This document shows, in pieces, positions 1 to 5,414 of a stretch of 6,564 nucleotides of DNA. The stretch is taken from positions 1 to 6,564 of the forward strand of contig JAURQC010000105.1 in NCBI GenBank assembly GCA_030836325.1, read 5' to 3'. Under the pieces are notes generated by a model that was not told where the DNA came from, ran no database searches, and was given only the letters and a program-made list of their open reading frames with translations. Position 1 is the first letter of the stretch; every line of letters starts with the position of its first letter. A program made the position numbers and the translations under genes. The stretch comes from Candidatus Nanopelagicales bacterium (lineage in GTDB: Bacteria; Actinomycetota; Actinomycetes; S36-B12).

Positions 1-588
1 AATAGCCACATACTTGTGTATCCGATTCCAAGTCCGAGTGGCTCTATCGCGCCGGGAGAGCGGCTTATCAACACCGCTTGGTACCGAAACTACGCCGTTG
101 GTGGTGACTTCGCCGATCTCATGACCGATGCGACTGGTCGGCGCCACGATCCGACACTGCCTCCGGGTGCGGCGCGAGAGGAGCACGTTGCCGAGATGCG
201 TGCCCACGCTCTTGCCCGGCTTCCGTCCGTCGTCTCCGAGGCGGTCGTTGCTGCAAAGGAACCATTCGTGCAGGCGGTCTACGACCTTGAAGTGGATCGG
301 ATGGCGTTCGGCCGAGCATGCCTGATCGGCGATGCCGGCTTTGTGATGCGCCCACATGCTGCGGCTGGAACCGCCAAAGCTGCGGCCAATGCGTGGGGGT
401 TGGCACAGGCGATGGAGACCGCCGACTCCATTCTTGACGCGTTGAAGGCGTGGGAGCCGGAGCAACTGCAGATCGGCCGTGACTTAGTCAGACGGACGCA
501 GCGGCTTGGGTTCGCCTCCCAGGTCGATGGTTCGTGGACTTCGCCCACCGACGAATCGTTGTTTCGATTGCGAGATGAGGGGCCGTGA
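1..588 (+). CDS. FAD-dependent aromatic monooxygenase, 2,6-dihydroxypyridine 3-hydroxylase-like (5' partial)
   Basis: This is the C-terminal 195 residues of a class A flavoprotein hydroxylase. The frame is open to base 1 and the residues before the first GTG (NSHIL, then VYPIP) fit the family, so the GTG at 16 is not a start: the N-terminal FAD/Rossmann part with GxGxxG lies upstream of the window. The sheet segment with GERLINTAWYRNY is followed by the GD motif (LIGDAG, bases 322-339) and RPHAAAGTAKAAANAWGLA. That last stretch is characteristic of the dihydroxypyridine hydroxylase (DHPH) branch rather than of phenol or p-hydroxybenzoate hydroxylases. Family members use NAD(P)H and O2 to ortho-hydroxylate an N-heterocyclic or phenolic ring in the cytoplasm, as in nicotine breakdown. 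The actual substrate cannot be told from this fragment. The stop codon overlaps the next start (GTGA), implying translational coupling with the DUF3500 gene. The family call is firm and the substrate is open. Confidence 0.88.
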   Translation, partial: NSHILVYPIPSPSGSIAPGERLINTAWYRNYAVGGDFADLMTDATGRRHDPTLPPGAAREEHVAEMRAHALARLPSVVSEAVVAAKEPFVQAVYDLEVDRMAFGRACLIGDAGFVMRPHAAAGTAKAAANAWGLAQAMETADSILDALKAWEPEQLQIGRDLVRRTQRLGFASQVDGSWTSPTDESLFRLRDEGP

Positions 589-1706
589 GTAGCTCGGATG
601 TTGCCCGACGAATGCGGGAAGCAGCGGCACGTTTCCTAGATTCACTTGACACCGATCAAGGCGCTCGAGCCCAGCGTCCATTCCAGGACACGACAGAACG
701 AGAAACCTGGTTCTACACACCGACCGATCACGGCGGACTCCCACTTTCGGCGATGGCGCCGGCGCAGCAGAAGTACGCACACATGTTGCTCGCCGAGGGA
801 CTCTCCGAACCGGGTTATTACACGGCGGCCGCGATTCTCGGGCTAGACAACATGCTCGACCGGCTCGAAGGCTTCATCCGCGATTGGGGACGAGAGCGCG
901 GTCGTGATCCTGGCCTCTACTACTGGCGAGTCTTCGGTGATCCGACAGGTGATGAGCCGTGGTCGTGGAGGGTCGGCGGTCACCACATATCCATCCACCA
1001 CGCCATCGTGGGAGATGAGGTGGTGGGCAGCACACCGTTGTTCCTCGGCGCCGATCCTGCGCGCGCACCACTGCTCGGCCCCAGCCCCAACCGGCCGCTC
1101 GGTGCTTACGAAGATGTCGCCCAGGATTTGATGGCGTCGCTGTCCGACGAGCAGCTGAACATTGCTGTTGTGACTGATGTCGCTCCGACGGACATCGTGG
1201 GTGCAAATCGCTCCGCCTTCGGCAACGACGATCTCCCGATACCACTGCCGGATCTGTGGCGTGGTCGACTCCCCGATCCGTGGCACCAACTCACGATTGA
1301 AGTCCAAGACGGTGCCGATGAACTCGCTGGTGTGACCCCTGAGAACCTCAACGCGGTTCGACTCACCAGCGAACCTCGCGGGTTGTCTCTGGGTGACCTT
1401 GACGCAGGGCAGAAAGATCTAGTGCGTTCCCTATTTGATCTTTACGCGGACAGACTTCCCGGGCCGCTTGCCGAACTGGAACGCAAGAAATACGAAGGAG
1501 CTCGACTTCACGAACACAGTTTGTTGTGGGCCGGAAGCCATCAGCCTGGAGATCCGTACTATTACCGGCTGCAGGGGCCGAGTCTCATGGTGGAGTGCGA
1601 CAACACGCAGCGGGGCGCTAACCACATCCACACGGTGTGGCGAGATCCGTATCGGGACTTCGGACGGGACCCGCTAGCGGAGCACTATCGCCGGCAACAC
1701 GCCTAA
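585..1706 (+). CDS. DUF3500 domain-containing protein
   Basis: A 373-residue protein matching the DUF3500 family over essentially its whole length. Recognisable blocks are SEPGYYTAAAILGLDNML (about 74-91), the central YYWRVFGDP...WSWRVGGHHISIHH block (112-139), GSTPLFLGADPA (148-158), and the C-terminal DNTQRGANHIHTVWRDP block (339-355) ending in DFGRDPLAEHYR. The family has no established reaction. The clustered histidines (His133, 134, 138, 139 and His347, 349) could bind a metal, but that is inference. There is no signal peptide or membrane segment, so it is probably cytoplasmic. The GTG start at 585 overlaps the monooxygenase stop by 4 bp, with a GAGGGG stretch at 577-582 only 2 nt upstream, so initiation probably depends on reinitiation by the terminating ribosome. 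An ATG at 612 is in frame but has no ribosome binding site. The coupling suggests a role in the same catabolic route as the hydroxylase. Confidence 0.9.
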   Translation: MSSSDVARRMREAAARFLDSLDTDQGARAQRPFQDTTERETWFYTPTDHGGLPLSAMAPAQQKYAHMLLAEGLSEPGYYTAAAILGLDNMLDRLEGFIRDWGRERGRDPGLYYWRVFGDPTGDEPWSWRVGGHHISIHHAIVGDEVVGSTPLFLGADPARAPLLGPSPNRPLGAYEDVAQDLMASLSDEQLNIAVVTDVAPTDIVGANRSAFGNDDLPIPLPDLWRGRLPDPWHQLTIEVQDGADELAGVTPENLNAVRLTSEPRGLSLGDLDAGQKDLVRSLFDLYADRLPGPLAELERKKYEGARLHEHSLLWAGSHQPGDPYYYRLQGPSLMVECDNTQRGANHIHTVWRDPYRDFGRDPLAEHYRRQHA

Positions 1707-1711
1707 TTCGA

Positions 1712-2620
1712 CTATCCGTCGCGCCACAACCAGGCTGCGCCGCGCACACCGCTGGAGTCCCCGTGCAGCGATCGCACAATCGGCGTGACAAAAACCGGAG
1801 AGAAGGTCCAGCGTGCTATCGCCGCTGGTAACTGTTCCTCCAACTCCGCAATGTTGCTCATCCCGCCACCGAGGACGAATACGTCAGGGTCGAGTGAATT
1901 GACAACGACGGAAAGACCGCGACCCACCCGATCCACGTAGCGCTCCCACGCCGCGACGGCTGCTGGTTCACCTGCGCGCATGCGCTCGGCTATGTCGGTC
2001 GGGAGCAGATCACCCTGTCCACCACCACGGACGTAGTCGCGCGCGAACGAGTAACCGGAGACCCAGGTCTCCATGCATCCGCTCTTGCCGCAGTAGCAGT
2101 CGTCCCCTGGCTGTTCGTCCGTCGATGCGTAGGGAAGCGGGTTGTGCCCCCAGTCCCCCGCCGAGTTGTTAGGGCCGTGATGCGCCCGACCGTCGATGGC
2201 CACTCCTGCACCAGCACCACTCGCCAGGATGACCCCGAACACCACGCGGTAGCCGACGCCCGCACCGTCGATCGCCTCGGATGCTGCGAAGCAATCGGCG
2301 TCGTTCACGATGCGCAATGGTCGGTCTAGAACCCTGTGCAGATCTTCGGCCACGGGCTGACCGTTGATCCAGGTGGAACTTCCACCCTTACCGAGCCCCG
2401 TTTCGGGATCGAGGGAACCGGGAATGCCGATGCCCACCGGAGCGGCGTTGCCCAGTTGCGCTTCGGCTTCCTCTACGAGCGCGCGAACCGTTGCCAGACA
2501 CCCGTGGTAGTCACCCCGCGGCGTAGGGCGTCGAACACGAAGTAACTCGTTGCCGCCTTCATCAAGGGCGACGATTTCGATTTTCGTTCCGCCCCAGTCC
2601 ACTCCGATGAACACGGGCAT
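1712..2620 (-). CDS. ROK family sugar kinase (fructokinase/glucokinase-like)
   Basis: A 302-residue cytoplasmic ROK kinase that would transfer phosphate from ATP to a hexose or amino sugar. Visible elements in order are the phosphate-binding loop GVDWGGTK (6-13), the catalytic base Asp107 in NDAD (106-109), the glycine-rich second phosphate loop (132-140), the substrate/zinc motif GDWGHNPLP (155-163, His159), and the ROK zinc cluster C175-x-C177-GKSG-C182-ME. Near the C-terminus is the adenosine-side segment FVLGGGMSN. Its length is typical, and the GHNPLPY context resembles Mak-type fructokinases more than NagC-type repressors; no N-terminal DNA-binding domain is present. Three core positions differ from the family norm: Ala133-Ser134 replace the usual Gly-Thr, and Asp156 replaces the Glu of the ExGH motif. 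The ATG at 2620 lacks a convincing Shine-Dalgarno site; a GTG two codons in (2614-2612) is an alternative. The gene is divergent from the SorC regulator and convergent with the DUF3500 gene. Sugar specificity is not assignable. Confidence 0.9.
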   Translation of the reverse strand: MPVFIGVDWGGTKIEIVALDEGGNELLRVRRPTPRGDYHGCLATVRALVEEAEAQLGNAAPVGIGIPGSLDPETGLGKGGSSTWINGQPVAEDLHRVLDRPLRIVNDADCFAASEAIDGAGVGYRVVFGVILASGAGAGVAIDGRAHHGPNNSAGDWGHNPLPYASTDEQPGDDCYCGKSGCMETWVSGYSFARDYVRGGGQGDLLPTDIAERMRAGEPAAVAAWERYVDRVGRGLSVVVNSLDPDVFVLGGGMSNIAELEEQLPAAIARWTFSPVFVTPIVRSLHGDSSGVRGAAWLWRDG

Positions 2621-2685
2621 ACCCTAGACAGCCACGTCACTGCTTGGATGACAACGACGACGAAAGTAGCGAGGGAAGGAGCGTG
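2621..2685. promoter_or_regulatory. Divergent intergenic region between ROK kinase and SorC regulator
   Basis: These 65 bases separate two diverging genes and so should hold both promoters, or at least the one for the kinase. On the minus strand TAGGGT (2626-2621) fits the loose actinobacterial -10 pattern TANNNT. It lies directly against the annotated kinase ATG and 6 nt before an in-frame GTG, which would suit a leaderless transcript starting at that GTG; no good -35 box is seen. On the plus strand I find no clear -10 for the regulator. None of the GAAT/ATTC half-sites found ahead of the transketolase gene occurs here, so autoregulation through that motif is not supported. Confidence 0.4.
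2673..2681 (+). promoter_or_regulatory. Ribosome binding site of the SorC regulator gene
   Basis: GGGAAGGAG, with AAGGAG at 2676-2681, is the strongest Shine-Dalgarno sequence in the window. It lies 4 nt before the ATG at 2686. It decides the start: the in-frame TTG at 2644 would put this site inside the gene and add a 14-residue acidic leader (DDNDDESSE) atypical of the family, and the GTG at 2683 is too close to it. Confidence 0.7.
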
Positions 2686-3624
2686 ATGGATCAACACACG
2701 CGCCTCCTGGTCAAAGTCTCCCGTCTTTATTTCGAGCGGGACATGAAGCAGCAGGAGATCGCGGACACGCTCGCGATCTCACAGGCACGGGTATCGCGCC
2801 TGATCAAAGAAGCCAAGGAACGAGGCATCGTTCGCTCCGTCGTTGTTGTACCAACGGGAGTGCACGCTGAACTCGAGGACCAGCTGGAAGCGAAGTTGTC
2901 CTTGACACAAGCGGTGGTCGTCGACACCGACGATGCCCGATCGGTGGAACAAGCCCTCGGTACGGCAACCGCTGATTACCTCACGTCGACAGTCACCGGC
3001 GATGCGGTGATCGGTGTTTCCACCTGGAGCAGCTCGCTTATCTCCGCACTGCAGTCGATGCGGCCGGCCTCCAAACACATGGCGCGGTTGGTCATTCAGA
3101 TGTTTGGTGGGGTTGGCAACCCCGACGTGCAGTACGAGGCGACTCGATTGACCAGCGATCTTGCACGAGTTCTCGGCGCCGAACCCCAATTCGTTCCGGC
3201 ACCCGCGGTCGTGGGTAGTGAATCGACAGCCCGCGCACTCGAAGAGGATCCGGACGTTCGCGCCGTTATTGAACAGTGGTCGCAGATCTCGGTTTCGCTT
3301 GTCGGAATCGGAGCGCTTGAACCGTCGCCACTTCTTGCGCGCAGCGGTAACGCGGTGACTGACAAGGAAATGCGGGAGCTCAGAAGTCATGGTGCCGTGG
3401 GTGATGTCTGTCTTCGTTTCTTCGATGAGTCCGGCGAGCCGATCGAGAGCTCGTTTGATCGTCGGGTAGTTGGAATGTCACCCGCCGCCATCCGCGCGGT
3501 CCCAAGGCGCATCGGCGTTGCCGGAGGGGCATCCAAGGTGGATGCGATCCGAGCCGCCGGCCTCGGGGGGTGGATCTCGGTACTCATTACCGACGTGGAA
3601 ACCGCCCGAGCATTGACGCAGTAG
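2686..3624 (+). CDS. SorC/DeoR-type sugar-binding transcriptional regulator
   Basis: A 312-residue regulator of the SorC family (relatives include B. subtilis DeoR and CggR and E. coli LsrR). Residues 6-50 form an N-terminal helix-turn-helix, with YFERDMKQQEIADTL and recognition helix SQARVSRLIKEAKERG. Residues from about 60 to the end form the sugar-phosphate-binding domain: IGVSTWSSSL (109-118), MFGGVGNPD (139-147), LVGIGALE (205-212), GAVGDVCLRFFD (236-247), and the closing VAGGASKVDAIRAA...VLITDVETARALT. Family members bind DNA as oligomers and are released, or occasionally activated, by a phosphorylated sugar. The gene sits 51 bp ahead of and co-directional with the split transketolase and FGGY kinase genes, so it most likely controls them; it may also control the divergent ROK kinase. 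The effector is plausibly the phosphorylated ketose made by the FGGY kinase (inference). The length is normal and the protein is intact. Confidence 0.92.
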   Translation: MDQHTRLLVKVSRLYFERDMKQQEIADTLAISQARVSRLIKEAKERGIVRSVVVVPTGVHAELEDQLEAKLSLTQAVVVDTDDARSVEQALGTATADYLTSTVTGDAVIGVSTWSSSLISALQSMRPASKHMARLVIQMFGGVGNPDVQYEATRLTSDLARVLGAEPQFVPAPAVVGSESTARALEEDPDVRAVIEQWSQISVSLVGIGALEPSPLLARSGNAVTDKEMRELRSHGAVGDVCLRFFDESGEPIESSFDRRVVGMSPAAIRAVPRRIGVAGGASKVDAIRAAGLGGWISVLITDVETARALTQ

Positions 3625-3675
3625 CACCGGCCTGCAAGACTGAAGTGCAAATTATTCGTATGTGAATGGATATTC
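3625..3675 (+). promoter_or_regulatory. AT-rich leader ahead of the transketolase operon
   Basis: This 51-bp gap between the regulator stop and the transketolase start includes a distinctly AT-rich stretch (about 3645-3675) in otherwise GC-rich DNA. A TTGACG (3613-3618) at the end of the regulator gene could be a -35 box, but no good TANNNT is found at a suitable distance, so the promoter is not resolved. There is no hairpin-plus-T-run terminator, so read-through from the regulator gene is possible. The start codon at 3676 has no good Shine-Dalgarno sequence. Confidence 0.4.
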
Positions 3676-3681
3676 ATGAAT
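3654..3681. promoter_or_regulatory. Candidate SorC operator: alternating ATTC/GAAT half-sites
   Basis: Four half-sites alternate in orientation: ATTC (3654-3657), GAAT (3664-3667), ATTC (3672-3675) and GAAT (3678-3681). The middle pair is a perfect inverted repeat, TGAAT-GGAT-ATTCA (3663-3676), and the last pair forms the 10-bp perfect palindrome ATTCATGAAT (3672-3681), which contains the start codon. SorC-type proteins bind as dimers or tetramers to such dyads near the genes they control. A protein bound here would block transcription or initiation of the transketolase operon. That the neighbouring regulator binds it is inference from position and symmetry. Confidence 0.45.
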
Positions 3682-4476
3682 TCTCGGGAACGGGCTCGAC
3701 TCACTCGAACCCACGTTCTGCGCACCATCTCCGGTGCCGGTCTAGGGCACGTCGGCGGGGACTTCTCGGTTACCGACATCCTCGCGGTGCTCTACTCCGA
3801 TGTGCTGCGCTTCGATTCTGAGAATCCGGATTGGCCCGAGCGCGATCGATTCGTGCTGAGCAAGGGCCACGCAGCCGTGTCGTTCTATACGACGCTCGCG
3901 ATGAGCGGCTACTTCGGGCTTGACGAGCTGACGTCATTCGCGGCTGAGGGATCGATGCTCAACGGTCACCCCGCTCGCGCAAAGGTTCCCGGAGTAGAAA
4001 CCAGTACCGGACCACTGGGACACGGTCTGCCCGTCGCCGTTGGAATGGCCATCGGAGCGCAGATTCGCGGTGAGCAATGGCGAACGTTCGTGGTGACGGG
4101 AGACGGTGAACTTCAAGAGGGCTCCAACTGGGAAGCCGCGATGCTCGCCGGCCACCGGTCCCTTGGAAACCTCACGCTGATCGTCGACCGCAACCGGCTG
4201 CAGCAAGGAGCCCGCACCGAGGAGACGAATGCACTCGATCCGCTCGACGCCAAATTCGAAGCATTCGGTTGGCAGGCCGTCGAGATCGACGGTCACGATC
4301 ATGAACTCTTGCGACGCGAACTGTCTCGATCACACTACAAACCGCTGGTGATCATCGCCAACACCATCAAAGGCCGCGGTGTGTCATTTATGGAGGATCT
4401 CGCCGTTTGGCATCACAAGGTTCCCAGCCCCGAGCAGGTCGACGCTGCGCTGGCCGAGATTGGACCGAGTTCATGA
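3676..4476 (+). CDS. Transketolase, N-terminal (thiamine-diphosphate-binding) subunit
   Basis: This 266-residue protein is the N-terminal half of a two-polypeptide transketolase, the usual length for split enzymes. Visible motifs are GHVGGDFS (24-31), LSKGHA (61-66), NGHP (96-99), STGPLGHG (110-117), and the thiamine-diphosphate/Mg motif from GDG (142-144) to VDRN (170-173), with Asp143 and Asn173 as the metal ligands. ANTIKGRGVSFMED and WHHKVP follow near the end; the more common form of the last is WHGKxP. The enzyme moves a two-carbon ketol unit between sugar phosphates in the cytoplasm and needs the C-terminal subunit encoded next, whose start overlaps its stop (ATGA). The ATG at 3676 is the first possible start in this frame after the regulator. 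A housekeeping pentose-phosphate role is unlikely, because actinobacteria normally use a single-chain transketolase for that; a dedicated ketose-phosphate route such as the apulose type (AptA) is the better guess. Confidence 0.92.
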   Translation: MNSRERARLTRTHVLRTISGAGLGHVGGDFSVTDILAVLYSDVLRFDSENPDWPERDRFVLSKGHAAVSFYTTLAMSGYFGLDELTSFAAEGSMLNGHPARAKVPGVETSTGPLGHGLPVAVGMAIGAQIRGEQWRTFVVTGDGELQEGSNWEAAMLAGHRSLGNLTLIVDRNRLQQGARTEETNALDPLDAKFEAFGWQAVEIDGHDHELLRRELSRSHYKPLVIIANTIKGRGVSFMEDLAVWHHKVPSPEQVDAALAEIGPSS

Positions 4477-5414
4477 ACGCTGTGACGATGACCGACTGCC
4501 GGAAGCCCTTCGCGGAGACCCTGATCGAACTTGCGCACGCGGATCCACGCATAGTTGCCGTCTGCAATGACTCCGTTGGATCTAGCAACCTTGGTGAGTT
4601 CCAAAACCTATTTCCCGATCGACTCGTCAACGTGGGAATCGCGGAACAAAACATGGTCGGTGTCGGCGCCGGACTAGCAAACGCTGGACTCATCCCCTTC
4701 GTGTGCGGGGCATCCCCATTCATTACAGGCCGTGCCCTCGAGCAGGTCAAGGTTGACGTCGCCTATAACAATTCCCACGTTGTCTTGTGCGGAATGAGTC
4801 CCGGCTTCGCCTACGGGGAACTCGGCGCCACCCACCATTCGATCGAGGACCTCGCATGGTTGCGAGCCATCGACGGCCTCGATGTTGTGGTCCCAGCGGA
4901 TGCACGTCAAACTGCTGCCGCTGTTCGGTGGGCAGCAGCTAACTCCGGTCCTGCCTTCCTGCGGATTTCCCGAACACCGGTGCCCGAACTTCAGGAACGC
5001 GAGGACAAGGAATTCAAGCCGGGAGCATCGGAAACGCTCCTGATCGGTCTGGATGCGACCATCATTGCCACCGGAACGATGGTCTGGCGTGCGGTGGAGG
5101 CTGCACGACAACTTGGCGATGAAGGTATTTCGGTAGGAGTTATCAACATGGCGAGCATCGCGCCGATGGATGAAGTTGCGCTCGTCCGTGCCGCACGCGC
5201 GACCCCACTATTGGTCACGGTCGAGGAGTCAGTCCCCCGGGGCGGTTTGGGTGGTGCCGTCGCAGAGATCGTTGCGCACCACGCTCCGGTCGAGATGCGG
5301 ATGCTCGGTACCGACACTTTCGCCCCGACGGGAAGCGTCGAGGAACTCACCCGTCACTTCGGTCTTGATGCAGAGTCAATTGCTGCGACCATTCGAGCGG
5401 CTCGTGTCCGGTGA
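4473..5414 (+). CDS. Transketolase, C-terminal (pyrimidine-binding) subunit
   Basis: This 313-residue protein is the second half of the split transketolase. The N-terminal pyrimidine-binding domain carries VNVGIAEQNMVGVGAGLA (53-70) with Glu58, the residue that activates the thiamine ring. GATHHSIEDLAWLR (118-131) contributes substrate- and cofactor-facing histidines, and VVVPADARQT (138-147) follows. The C-terminal transketolase_C domain (about 190-310) includes ATIIATGTM, VGVINMASIAP and LLVTVEESVPRGGLGGAV. The start is placed at the ATG overlapping the upstream stop (ATGA), giving obligate co-translation of the two subunits. The longer in-frame option at 4407 lies inside the upstream gene and adds non-family sequence; an ATG at 4488 is also possible. 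Substrate choice in transketolases depends on pocket residues that cannot be judged by eye, so the sugar phosphate cleaved is open. Confidence 0.92.
   Translation: MNAVTMTDCRKPFAETLIELAHADPRIVAVCNDSVGSSNLGEFQNLFPDRLVNVGIAEQNMVGVGAGLANAGLIPFVCGASPFITGRALEQVKVDVAYNNSHVVLCGMSPGFAYGELGATHHSIEDLAWLRAIDGLDVVVPADARQTAAAVRWAAANSGPAFLRISRTPVPELQEREDKEFKPGASETLLIGLDATIIATGTMVWRAVEAARQLGDEGISVGVINMASIAPMDEVALVRAARATPLLVTVEESVPRGGLGGAVAEIVAHHAPVEMRMLGTDTFAPTGSVEELTRHFGLDAESIAATIRAARVR

Noticed and set aside
843..1307. Long minus-strand open frame opposite the DUF3500 gene
   Set aside because: It mirrors a well-supported gene; its translation has no family features and reflects GC-rich codon bias.
2644..2685. 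TTG start for the SorC regulator
   Set aside because: It would put the best ribosome binding site inside the coding region and add an atypical acidic leader.
2779..3390. 203-codon minus-strand frame opposite the SorC regulator
   Set aside because: The sense strand encodes an intact recognisable regulator; the antisense translation is Arg/Cys/His-rich and resembles nothing.
4407..4472. Upstream-extended start for the second transketolase subunit
   Set aside because: The extra 22 residues lie within the upstream gene and do not look like the family; the ATGA overlap at 4473 is the standard arrangement.
3676..5414. Single transketolase gene broken by a frameshift
   Set aside because: The N and C halves have family-typical lengths for split transketolases and a clean ATGA overlap, so this is a true two-subunit enzyme.
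3676..5414. 1-deoxyxylulose-5-phosphate synthase or sulfoglycolytic transketolase (SqwGH)
   Set aside because: DXS is a single, longer chain. For SqwGH, the neighbouring FGGY kinase and SorC regulator do not match the described gene set, although it cannot be excluded from the subunits alone.
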